Source: Candidatus Latescibacterota bacterium
GTDB taxonomy: Bacteria > JAAXHH01 > JACQVL01
DNA length: 30,513 bases
Assembly (NCBI GenBank): GCA_016209865.1
Contig: JACQVL010000252.1
Span: 1-30,513, forward strand
Direction of reading: 5' to 3'
In this document: piece by piece, positions 8,868 through 16,592 of the stretch
How the letters are laid out: every line of letters begins with the position of its first letter
Position numbering within the stretch: position 1 is the stretch's first letter
The notes under the pieces: model-generated
What the model saw: the letters and a program-made list of their open reading frames with translations, nothing else
What the model was told of the DNA's origin: nothing
The model's database searches: none
Translations under genes and position numbers: made by a program

Positions 8868-11450
8868 ATGGCCCACTCGTCCGATGACCCGTTCGCCCAC
8901 TCGTTAAACCGGTATGCCTCGTTCCTCTGCCATCACCCCGTCACCGTCACCCTCCTCGCTCTCGGACTGACCGTCCTGTCGTTCTTCCTCACCAAACGGC
9001 TCACGATCAAGAGCGATTTCGCCGAGCTCCTGCCCGACGGGTACCGCAGCGTCCAGGACATCCACCGGATCACGGAGCGTGTCGGGGGACTGGGCAACTT
9101 AGTCGTGGCCATCCAGTCGGACGACCTGAAGGCATCGGAGCGGTTTGCGGATGACCTGGTCGTCCGGTTGAAGACGTTACCGCCCGGCTACGTCCGGTAC
9201 ATCGAGTATCAAATCGATGAGGAGAAAAAATTCTACGAAGACAACCAGTTCATGTACGCCAATTTAGAAGACCTGGAAGAGGTGCGGGACCGGCTCCGGT
9301 CGCGCATCCAGCGGAAGAAACTGGAACAGAACCCGCTGTTCGTCTCCGCCGCGGAACTGGGTGTCGAGGACGACGAGGGCGACAAGCCGTTCGACATCTC
9401 GGACATCGAAGAGAAGTACAAGAACAAGGCGCAGAGTAAGGTCAGTAAATGGAAGGACGGGTACTTCGTCGGGGAGAACGGCCAGCTGCTCGCCGTGATC
9501 ATCAAGCCGTACGGCACGACCACCGGCGTCAAATTCTCCGAGGACCTCTGCAACCGCGTCCAGCGAGTGATCGACGGTCTGCGCCCGGCGTCGTACCACC
9601 CGTCGATGCGGGTCGGGCTGACGGGCAAGTACCGGATCGTCTTAGATGAGTACGCGTCCATCCGGGAGGAGATCGTCTCGACCGCGCTGTTTACCGTCCT
9701 GCTCGTCTACCTGGCGATCTACTTCTACTACTGGACGTTCGCGGCCATCATTCACCTGAGCATCGTGGTCGGGATGGGCATCCTGTGGACGTTCGCGGCG
9801 ACGTACCTCCGGATCGGCTACCTGAACAACCAGACGGCGTTCCTCGGCTCGCTCATCGTCGGCAACGGCATTAACTACGGGCTGATCTACATGGCCCGGT
9901 ATAAAGAAGAACGGCTGCAGAATCATGACGTCTCCACCGCCGTCGCCAACGCCATGCGGAACACGATCGTGGCCACGGCCACCGCGTCGTTCGCCACCGG
10001 GGTCGCGTACGCCACGCTGATGATCACGGATTTTAAAGGGTTCAACCAGTTCGGGTTCATCGGCGGACTGGGGATGATCTTCTGCTGGGTGGCGACGTTT
10101 ACGGTGCTCCCGGCCCTGCTGGTGCTGTGGGAGCGCACCCCGTTCGGACGGCGGAGTTGGACCCGGCGTCAGAAGAAGAATATCCTTTTCCGCGCGGTGG
10201 CGCAGGTCGTCATCCGTGCGCCCCGCCAGATCGTCGTCATCAGCACGGTCCTCGTCGTCGCCGCCATCGGCCTGATCATCTGGTGGCTGCCGAACGCCTT
10301 CGAGTACGATTTCTCCAAGCTGCGACAGGAGAGCAAGACGCGGTCGGAGACGCGTGACCTCAACTCCCGCGTCAACCGGATGTTCGGCATCTCTCAGAAC
10401 CCGGCGGTCATCTTAGCCGACCGGCTGGATCAGGTCGTCCCCATCCGCGACGCGATTCTGGCGAAGAAAGCGGACGAAGAGCAACACCCCAACCCGACGA
10501 TCGATGAGTGCAAGACGATCTTCGACCTCCTCCCCAAAGACCAGGATGAAAAGCTCGAGGTGCTGGCCGATATCAAGCGGACGCTCGACGAGAACCCGCC
10601 CGACTCCCTGGGAATCAGCCCGGATCAGGTGGCCAAGGTGAATGACTTCAAACAGAAGATTCGTCTGAAGTCGCTCACCATCCAGGACCTGCCCGGCGGG
10701 CTGGCCCGTAACTTCGAGGAGAGCGGCGGCCGGCGCGGTCTGCTCATCTACGTCTACCCGCGTCCGGATGCCGGGCTGTGGAACGGCAAAAACCTCGTCC
10801 AGTTCGCGGAAGTCATCCGGTCGAACGCCCTCCCGTCGGGCGAAATCATCTACTCATCGGGCGAGGCGGTGATCTTCGCGGACATGCTCAAGGCCGTCGC
10901 CAAAGACGGGCCGGTCGCCACGGTCGGCGCGTTCGTCGGGGTCATCGGGCTGCTGCTCATCAGCTTCAGGAACCTGCGGGCCTCGATGATCACCCTCGCC
11001 TCGCTGATGGGCGGGATGATCCTGATGGGCGGGGTGATGGTCATCTTTGATATTAAAGTCAACTTCTTCAACTTCATTGTTATTCCGACGACGTTAGGGA
11101 TCGGGGTCGATTACAGCGTCAATATGTACCAGCGGTACCGGCTGGAAGGCTTCGGCTCCGTCGCGCGCATCATCCAGAACACGGGCGGAGCAGTCGCCCT
11201 CTGTTCGCTGACCACCCTCATCGGGTACAGCTCCCTCCTCCTCGCCAGCAACCGGGCGCTCGTCTCGTTCGGCGTCATGGCGAACATCGGGGAGGTCACG
11301 ACGCTGCTGACCGCCCTCCTGACCCTGCCCGCCTACCTCCTCATCCTCGAGCAGCGCGCCGGCCGGGCCGCCCTCGCCGTGCCCGAGGTGGCGCCAGCAG
11401 AACCGAAGCCTGAGCCAGAGTCAGCCGTGGCAGGAGGGAGTGGGAAATAG
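8868..11450 (+). CDS. MMPL/RND-superfamily exporter, possibly HpnN-like
   Basis: An 860-residue inner-membrane transporter in the classic two-fold MMPL layout. One helix near residues 24-42 is followed by a large extracytoplasmic domain and five helices (about 268-428). A second single helix (about 451-475), another extracytoplasmic domain and five helices (about 677-830) complete it. Family motifs are GNGINYGLIYMARY in the first half and GIGVDYSVNMYQRYR in the second. Size and layout fit the lipid or hopanoid exporter branch (HpnN-like), but no hopanoid gene is nearby, so the substrate is open. The last 25 residues are rich in Pro, Glu and Ala. It starts 15 bp after the HD-GYP gene with a weak GGGA ribosome site, suggesting control in common with cyclic-di-GMP signalling. 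Confidence 0.9.
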   Translation: MAHSSDDPFAHSLNRYASFLCHHPVTVTLLALGLTVLSFFLTKRLTIKSDFAELLPDGYRSVQDIHRITERVGGLGNLVVAIQSDDLKASERFADDLVVRLKTLPPGYVRYIEYQIDEEKKFYEDNQFMYANLEDLEEVRDRLRSRIQRKKLEQNPLFVSAAELGVEDDEGDKPFDISDIEEKYKNKAQSKVSKWKDGYFVGENGQLLAVIIKPYGTTTGVKFSEDLCNRVQRVIDGLRPASYHPSMRVGLTGKYRIVLDEYASIREEIVSTALFTVLLVYLAIYFYYWTFAAIIHLSIVVGMGILWTFAATYLRIGYLNNQTAFLGSLIVGNGINYGLIYMARYKEERLQNHDVSTAVANAMRNTIVATATASFATGVAYATLMITDFKGFNQFGFIGGLGMIFCWVATFTVLPALLVLWERTPFGRRSWTRRQKKNILFRAVAQVVIRAPRQIVVISTVLVVAAIGLIIWWLPNAFEYDFSKLRQESKTRSETRDLNSRVNRMFGISQNPAVILADRLDQVVPIRDAILAKKADEEQHPNPTIDECKTIFDLLPKDQDEKLEVLADIKRTLDENPPDSLGISPDQVAKVNDFKQKIRLKSLTIQDLPGGLARNFEESGGRRGLLIYVYPRPDAGLWNGKNLVQFAEVIRSNALPSGEIIYSSGEAVIFADMLKAVAKDGPVATVGAFVGVIGLLLISFRNLRASMITLASLMGGMILMGGVMVIFDIKVNFFNFIVIPTTLGIGVDYSVNMYQRYRLEGFGSVARIIQNTGGAVALCSLTTLIGYSSLLLASNRALVSFGVMANIGEVTTLLTALLTLPAYLLILEQRAGRAALAVPEVAPAEPKPEPESAVAGGSGK

Positions 11451-11462
11451 GGAAGAGGACAC

Positions 11463-11520
11463 GTTCCAGGTTCCAAGTCTATCCTCCAGCCTGGAACTTG
11501 AAACCTGGAACCTGGAACCT
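11463..11520. repeat. CTGGAAC heptad inverted repeat
   Basis: Left arm: two complementary heptads, GTTCCAG and GTTCCAA (11463-11476). Right arm: four consecutive heptads, CTGGAAC, TTGAAAC, CTGGAAC and CTGGAAC (11491-11518). It fills most of the short gap between the MMPL gene and the glycosidase and ends 16 bp before the glycosidase start, so a hairpin here could affect translation of that gene. Confidence 0.88.
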
Positions 11521-11536
11521 TTTCTGGGAAAAACCC

Positions 11537-12634
11537 ATGCGCCGCCTCCTGATTCCCCTCTTCGGCGTCCTCCTCGCCCTCACCCTCCTCCTGTTCGACC
11601 TGATCATCCTGCGATCCGGACGGACGGCCGTCCGCCCGACGTTTCACAAGGGCGTCGTCCTCGGCCTGCACCGGGCGTCGAACGGCACCGCCTACTACCG
11701 GCCTGCCCTGGAACAGATCACCGCCCTCGGCGCGACCCATCTCTCCATCCCCGTCTACTTCTTCCAGGATTCCGTCTCCTCCGTGACGCTGTACCCCAAG
11801 CCGACCGACGGCGCGTCCCCGGAGGAGTACGACCAGGTGGTGAGTGACGTGATCGACGAAGCGCACCGGCTCGGCCTGAACGTCTTCCTCTTGCCGGTCG
11901 TGGACATCGAGCATCCCGCCGGCACTGAGTGGCGTGGGATGATCCGGCCGGCAGACTGGAACGCCTGGTTCCGGAGTTATCGGGCGTTCCTGGCGCAGTA
12001 TGCCCGGCTCGCGGAGCAGCATGACGTCGAGCTGATGAGCGTGGGGACGGAATTAGTCTCGTCTGAGGGGCAGACAGCGGCATGGCGGGAGACGATCCGG
12101 TCGGTGCGCCGGCTGTACACGGGACCGCTCACGTATTCCGCCAACTGGGATCACCACGAAGCGATCGAGTTCTGGGATGACCTCGATCTGTTGGGGGTGT
12201 CGGCCTACTACGAGCTCACCGACCGGCCCAACCCCACGGTGGCCGAGTTGATCGCGGGATGGCGGCCCATCCAGCGCCGGCTGCGCGCCTGGCAGGCCAG
12301 ATGGGACAAGCCGCTGCTCTTCACGGAGGTCGGGTATGCGAGCCAGGACGGAGCGAGCAGCCAGCCGTGGAACTACCTGGCGGATGGGCCGCTCAACTTA
12401 GAGGAACAGCGGCGGTGTTACCAGGCGTTGAAAGCCGTCTGGCAGGACGAGCCGCGCTTTGCCGGACTCTATCTGTGGGTCTGGGAACCCGGCACAGGGG
12501 GGCCAGCGGACACCGGGTACGCGTTCGCCGGGAAACCGGCGGAGGCCGTCATCCGGGCATGGTACTCCGGTCTCCCGCCAGACGCGACGATCCTGGATCG
12601 GGCGATCGCGTCGATCACCCGCTTTATCGAATGA
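11537..12634 (+). CDS. Membrane-anchored clan GH-A glycoside hydrolase, GH113-like
   Basis: The protein has 365 residues. The start at 11537 gives a signal or anchor sequence: Met-Arg-Arg followed by about 18 hydrophobic residues, with no clear cleavage site. The rest reads as a TIM barrel. Two glutamates fall at the right places for a retaining clan GH-A enzyme: Glu172 in SVGTEL as acid/base and Glu264 in FTEVGY as nucleophile. FTEVGYAS and the tryptophan-rich WVWEP strand near the end resemble GH113 beta-mannanases. Substrate is not certain; mannan or another beta-linked polysaccharide is likely. It follows the MMPL gene by 86 bp with a heptad hairpin between, so it may be the last gene of that operon. 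There is no clear Shine-Dalgarno. Confidence 0.75.
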   Translation: MRRLLIPLFGVLLALTLLLFDLIILRSGRTAVRPTFHKGVVLGLHRASNGTAYYRPALEQITALGATHLSIPVYFFQDSVSSVTLYPKPTDGASPEEYDQVVSDVIDEAHRLGLNVFLLPVVDIEHPAGTEWRGMIRPADWNAWFRSYRAFLAQYARLAEQHDVELMSVGTELVSSEGQTAAWRETIRSVRRLYTGPLTYSANWDHHEAIEFWDDLDLLGVSAYYELTDRPNPTVAELIAGWRPIQRRLRAWQARWDKPLLFTEVGYASQDGASSQPWNYLADGPLNLEEQRRCYQALKAVWQDEPRFAGLYLWVWEPGTGGPADTGYAFAGKPAEAVIRAWYSGLPPDATILDRAIASITRFIE

Positions 12635-12824
12635 ACGGCGTCTCTCGCGTAAAATCCGGACAATAATAGTCCGCGCTCTCGAACTCCTGCACCCAGCCTT
12701 CCTCCAGTCCCAACTTTTCTAACAGGGCCATCACCCGGACATATTCCATCGGCCGGATTTTCCGGTCGAGTAAGGGGAGATTCGCCGCCTTGTGTGTCGG
12801 GTAGTACTGCGACGTCAACGACAC
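12624..12824 (-). pseudogene. C-terminal remnant of a radical SAM enzyme (COG1313-like)
   Basis: About 66 codons in frame, containing TSQYYPTHKA, RPMEYVRVM and LGLEEGWVQE, and ending PDFTRETPFIR. These match the C-terminal end of pyruvate-formate-lyase-activating-enzyme-like radical SAM proteins, as I recall the family. The CxxxCxxC cluster and the rest of the enzyme are missing. Upstream, past about 12824-12845, the frame runs into unrelated sequence and a stop. It overlaps the end of the glycosidase gene by 11 bp on the opposite strand. The break abuts the IS200/IS605-like remnant, so the element probably destroyed this gene. Confidence 0.65.
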
Positions 12825-12848
12825 CTGACTGACGTCAGATGCTTGTGA

Positions 12849-13125
12849 CTCACCGCTGAGGCGGCGTTCACGTCTGGCCGGTTGACGGCGACCCTGTCAG
12901 ATGGCTCTGACAGCGCGAGGTGCAAGACCGACGTCTTGACGCTGAAGGTTTTACGTCTCAGACGATTCCCTGAGACAACCCCCTATCTTCAGTTCTCAAA
13001 GAACGTGCGAGCCGTTGGCTCCCCGCAGGGAGTGCCTTGCTTCTACGATACGTCGAAGCGTGGTGATTGTCAAGAGCAATGTTGGCCGTGTTTCCTCCCC
13101 GGACTGAAATCCGAGGTTTCCACAC
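12849..13125 (+). ncRNA. Orphan omega-RNA-like right end of an IS200/IS605 (TnpB) element
   Basis: No convincing protein is encoded here; instead there is a chain of hairpins. CTGTCAGA (12894-12901) pairs with TCTGACAG (12906-12913). AAGAC and GTCTT pair near 12923-12936. A nested pair follows: CTGAAG (12942-12947) with CTTCAG (12987-12992), enclosing GTCTCAG (12955-12961) with CTGAGAC (12970-12976). GGTTTT and AACCCCC between them could also pair. A terminal hairpin has CGGA (13100-13103) and TCCG (13110-13113). This order, GAAGGTTTTA-hairpin-AACCCCC and a final CCGG-type hairpin, matches what I recall of TnpB-associated omega RNAs at the 3' end of IS1341-type elements. No tnpB coding sequence is present. 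Identification rests on memory of the pattern. Confidence 0.55.
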
Positions 13126-13159
13126 GGGAGAAGTTCTATGAGGGAACCCCTTCCAAAAT

Positions 13160-14461
13160 CTAAAATTCTCCCGCGGGCGTGACCCTCGCCATATCGCGTG
13201 TGATCGTCCAGGAGGCCGTCAGGATGATCAGCCCGCCGAGGAATGCGACCAGGGGGAGGACGACGATCGCGTCATCGAGGCCGTAGATATCGGATAATCG
13301 GCCGATGATCAGCGGGGCGAGCGCGGCGCCCAACAGATGGACGCAGCAGTTATAACAGGCCATGATCGTGGCCTTGAATTGCACCGGCACGATGTCGAGG
13401 ATCGTGGCGGTCAGCGGGCCGTTGTACCAGGTGAACAAGAAAAGTGACATCAGCAATGACCCGATGACCACGCCCTCATTCACGCTGGAGATGGCGGCCA
13501 GACAGAACGGCGTGCCGATCAAGAACCCAGAGCCAGCCACGATGACGCGGCCTGCCTTCGTGCGTCGTAAGAACCAGTCTCCGAGCATCCCGCCGGAGAG
13601 GTTGCCCATGACGACCCCGATCACCCCCAACCCGCCGACCAGTCCGGCTTTCATCAACGAGAACCCGAGGTAGCGGTTCATGTAGGACACGCCCCAGGTG
13701 ATCAGACCGTTGACCGCAAAGATGATGAACGTTCCCCCTAAGAAGACGATGAGGAGTGTCGGGGTTCGGTAGAGCGTGGCCAGTCCGTTCCGCAAGGTGG
13801 TCAGCGCCAGTTCCCACCAGCCGTCGACGCCTGGGTTGGTTGATACCGCTAATCCGGGCATCTCACCATGCTCGCTGGCTCTCACGTGTCGTGGCCGGCC
13901 ATTCGATTCACGTAGGCGCCAGACCGCGACGGCCAGGCACAGGCCCGGCAGACCGACGAGGAAGAGGGCGTACCGCCAGCCGAGGTAATGCGCGACGATC
14001 CCCCCCACGATAAACCCTAGCATGCCTCCGAACCCCATCCCGGCCGAGAAGACACCGATCGCTCGGGCCCGTTTTTCGGATGGGAAGTATTCGGCGATGA
14101 GCGCCGTGGCCGAGGGGGCATAGCTGGATTCTCCGATGCCGATGAGGAAACGGCACAAGAAGAGTTGTCGATAGCTCGTGACCAGCCCGCCGGCGGCGGT
14201 CATCAGGCTCCAGAGGAGCAAACCCGTCCCGATGATCGTCTTGCGCGACCCGATATCAGACGCGATTCCCATCGGAATCGTCGCGACCGCCAGGACGACT
14301 TCGACGACCGTCTCTAAGAGTCCGAGTTGAAGGTCCGACACGCCCAGTTCTTGTTTGATGGGCGTAAAAAGGGATAAGACGACGTACCGATCCAGGTAAT
14401 TGAACAGGTTGATGAGGGTCAGGAGGAGCAGGACATACCTGGCGTACCGGGTGCCAGTCAT
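13160..14461 (-). CDS. MFS transporter, Spinster-like
   Basis: A 433-residue major facilitator protein with about 12 helices and a longer polar loop in the middle (about 190-225). FNYLDRYVV near residues 25-33 in the first helix and the loop DIGSRKTII after helix 2 are typical; CRFLIGIGESSYAPSA and EYFPSEKRARAIG fit Spinster-like or organic-anion-type MFS members. A good AGGAAAGG precedes the ATG. It begins 13 bp after the lipoprotein gene stop, so the two form an operon driven from 15051. Substrate unknown. Its stop codon lies about 35 bp from the omega-RNA-like remnant. Confidence 0.88.
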   Translation of the reverse strand: MTGTRYARYVLLLLTLINLFNYLDRYVVLSLFTPIKQELGVSDLQLGLLETVVEVVLAVATIPMGIASDIGSRKTIIGTGLLLWSLMTAAGGLVTSYRQLFLCRFLIGIGESSYAPSATALIAEYFPSEKRARAIGVFSAGMGFGGMLGFIVGGIVAHYLGWRYALFLVGLPGLCLAVAVWRLRESNGRPRHVRASEHGEMPGLAVSTNPGVDGWWELALTTLRNGLATLYRTPTLLIVFLGGTFIIFAVNGLITWGVSYMNRYLGFSLMKAGLVGGLGVIGVVMGNLSGGMLGDWFLRRTKAGRVIVAGSGFLIGTPFCLAAISSVNEGVVIGSLLMSLFLFTWYNGPLTATILDIVPVQFKATIMACYNCCVHLLGAALAPLIIGRLSDIYGLDDAIVVLPLVAFLGGLIILTASWTITRDMARVTPAGEF

Positions 14462-14474
14462 GAACGACCTTTCC

Positions 14475-14957
14475 TCATCGCGGCGTCGCCCGTGTATACG
14501 TCGAGGTCCACTGCATCGCCTTCGTGGGGTCGTTCCGGTCGGGCCGTTCCGCCCGTCGCACCAGGGTCTCTCCCGTCAACTGGATGATCGTAGTCGACGG
14601 CACCCCCACCGCGCTGGGATCACGGGCGACCTGCGGGGTGAGCGTCAACGTCGAGTCCGCCAGGGTGTACGTCCCAGCGCTCGCGTCGAACGTGTCGTAC
14701 GCATCCACTTTCTCCAGGTCGCTGGGGGGGATGCTGTAGCGCCGGTTGGCATCCATCCACACCTGGCTGTAATGCCCGTTATGCAGGATGAGGATGCCCG
14801 TACCGGGCGTGTCCAGGGTTGCGGTCGTATCCGGCGCAGTCACCGCCACGGACGTCATCATCCAGACGCCCTCCACGCCAGCCCCCCCTCGTTGACCGCA
14901 GGACAGGAGGGCGATCCCATACACAGACATCAGCATCATCGCAATCAGGTGTCGCAT
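14475..14957 (-). CDS. Lipoprotein with lipocalin-like domain
   Basis: Starting at 14957 the protein has 160 residues. A signal peptide of about 19 residues ends in LLS before Cys20, a lipobox, so it should be lipid-anchored. The rest is beta-rich and holds GVWMMTSVAV and GILILHNGHYSQVWMD, which resemble the short lipocalin-like family that begins with G-W and a G-H-Y-S strand. The function of that family is poorly known; ligand binding is suspected. The start is preferred over the one at 15008 because the longer form spoils the signal peptide, and GAGG lies 8 nt upstream. It is the first gene of a two-gene operon with the MFS transporter. Confidence 0.72.
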   Translation of the reverse strand: MRHLIAMMLMSVYGIALLSCGQRGGAGVEGVWMMTSVAVTAPDTTATLDTPGTGILILHNGHYSQVWMDANRRYSIPPSDLEKVDAYDTFDASAGTYTLADSTLTLTPQVARDPSAVGVPSTTIIQLTGETLVRRAERPDRNDPTKAMQWTSTYTRATPR

Positions 14958-15022
14958 AGTCGGCCTCGTCGGTAAGGAGTGAATGGGTGACACGCTGCTG
15001 ATGGACACTTCGATGCCGAGCT

Positions 15023-15051
15023 AATATCCATCAGAAAGGCGAGGTTGTCAA
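15023..15051 (-). promoter_or_regulatory. Promoter for the lipoprotein/MFS operon
   Basis: Read on the - strand: TTGACA (15051-15046), 17-bp spacer, GATATT (15028-15023). It lies 66 bp upstream of the lipoprotein ATG and repeats the element pair and spacing of the promoter at 7120. Confidence 0.65.
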
Positions 15052-15087
15052 GAGAAAAGGGGATGAAAATTTGTGCAGAGAAAACGG

Positions 15088-15116
15088 TTGACAAGGGGAC
15101 GCGGATGTGATAGGGT
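15088..15116 (+). promoter_or_regulatory. Promoter for purB-mutL operon
   Basis: TTGACA (15088-15093), 17-bp spacer, TAGGGT (15111-15116). The -35 is perfect, the -10 weak. It lies 26 bp before the purB start and is back to back with the leftward promoter at 15023-15051. Confidence 0.55.
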
Positions 15117-15141
15117 AGTAGGAGAACAAGGAGGACCTCCT

Positions 15142-16590
15142 GTGTCACCCGACCCTTCTCCCTACGACGTCTACCAGACCCCGCTCGTCGAGCGGTACGC
15201 GACGCGGGAGATGAGCGAGAATTTCTCCGCCAACACGAAATTCCGGACGTGGCGGCGGCTGTGGGTCGCGCTGGCTGAAGCCGAGCAAGAATTGGGCCTG
15301 CCCATCACCGACGCGCAGCTCGATGAGCTGCGCCGGTTCCAGGATGACATCAACCACGAGGCCGCGGAAGCCCGGGAAAAACAGACCCGCCACGACGTCA
15401 TGGCGCACATCTACGCCTACGGCCTCCAGTGCCCGACCGCCAGGCCGATCATCCATCTGGGCGCGACGAGCGCCTACGTCGGGGATAACACCGACTTGAT
15501 CCTCATGCGGGACGGGCTGCGGATTCTGCTGAAGAAGCTCGTCAACATCATCGACGTGCTCGGCACGTTCGCGGCGCAGCACCGGGACGTGGTCACCCTC
15601 GCGTTCACCCACTACCAGCCCGCCCAGCTCACCACCGTCGGCAAGCGGGCGTGCCTGTGGGCGTACGACCTGGTGCTCGACCTCGAAGACCTGGAGTTCC
15701 GGCTGCACACCCTCCGTTTCCGCGGCGAGAAAGGCACGACCGGGACGCAGGAGAGTTTTATGAAGCTGTTCAACGGGGATGAAGAAAAGGTGAAAGCGGT
15801 CGACCGGCTCGTCGCGGAGAAGATAGGGTTCGCCGAGACGTTCCCGGTGACCGGCCAGACGTACCCCCGCAAAGTGGATAGCCAGATCTTGAACACCCTC
15901 TCCGGCCTGGCCCAGTCGGCCCACAAATTCTCCAACGACCTTCGGCTCCTCCATAACCTCAAGGAGATGGAAGAACCGTTCGAGGCGGAGCAGGTCGGGT
16001 CGTCCGCCATGGCGTACAAGCGCAACCCACGGCGCTGCGAGCTGATCGCGGCCCTCGCCCGGCACGTCATCGTCAACACCCTCAACCCGGCGTTCACGGC
16101 GGCGAATCAATGGTTCGAGCGGACGTTGGACGACTCTGCCAACCGCCGGCTGTCCCTGCCAGAGGCGTTCTTGGCGGTCGACGGTCTGCTCAACGTCTAC
16201 CTGAACGTCGCCGCCGGCCTGGTGGTCTACCCGACGGTCATCCGCCGCCACGTCATCGATGAGCTGCCGTTCATGGCCACCGAAGACCTCTTGATGATGG
16301 CCGTCAAAGCCGGGGGCGACCGGCAAGACCTGCACGAACGCATCCGGCGCCACGCCGTCGAGGCCGCCCGGATGGTCAAGGAAGAAGGCCGGCCGAACGA
16401 CCTCCTCGACCGGCTCACGACTGATCCCGCGTTCGCCCCGGTGCGCGAGCGTCTCGCGCAGTCCCTCGACCCTGCCCGGTTCGCCGGCCGCGCGCCGCGT
16501 CAGGTGGACGAATGTCTCGATCAGATCATCAACCCGATTCGCGCGAAATACGCCCATCTCCTCGGCCTCCGGGCGACGGTGGAGGTGTAG
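15142..16590 (+). CDS. purB: Adenylosuccinate lyase
   Basis: Fumarase/aspartase-superfamily enzyme that cleaves SAICAR to AICAR and adenylosuccinate to AMP in purine synthesis. The protein has 482 residues, close to the longer (human-type) form. Signatures: GATSAYVGDN, THYQPAQLTT and the mobile-loop signature GSSAMAYKRNP with Ser287-Ser288; the usual proline after Met is alanine here. The start is a GTG at 15142, chosen for AAGGAGG 7 nt upstream; the open frame runs further upstream but without a ribosome site and through the promoter. mutL follows after only 2 bp, with its ribosome site inside the end of this gene, so the two are translated from one message. Confidence 0.95.
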   Translation: MSPDPSPYDVYQTPLVERYATREMSENFSANTKFRTWRRLWVALAEAEQELGLPITDAQLDELRRFQDDINHEAAEAREKQTRHDVMAHIYAYGLQCPTARPIIHLGATSAYVGDNTDLILMRDGLRILLKKLVNIIDVLGTFAAQHRDVVTLAFTHYQPAQLTTVGKRACLWAYDLVLDLEDLEFRLHTLRFRGEKGTTGTQESFMKLFNGDEEKVKAVDRLVAEKIGFAETFPVTGQTYPRKVDSQILNTLSGLAQSAHKFSNDLRLLHNLKEMEEPFEAEQVGSSAMAYKRNPRRCELIAALARHVIVNTLNPAFTAANQWFERTLDDSANRRLSLPEAFLAVDGLLNVYLNVAAGLVVYPTVIRRHVIDELPFMATEDLLMMAVKAGGDRQDLHERIRRHAVEAARMVKEEGRPNDLLDRLTTDPAFAPVRERLAQSLDPARFAGRAPRQVDECLDQIINPIRAKYAHLLGLRATVEV

Positions 16591-16592
16591 CG

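Noticed and set aside
12977-13010. CTCAAAGAACG string similar to sequences in rRNA operon leaders
   Set aside because: No rRNA is nearby and the string fits within the omega-RNA-like fold.
12882-13163. Open frame of 93 codons on the + strand
   Set aside because: It crosses the chain of hairpins, has no ribosome site and no recognisable motifs; structure points to RNA rather than protein.
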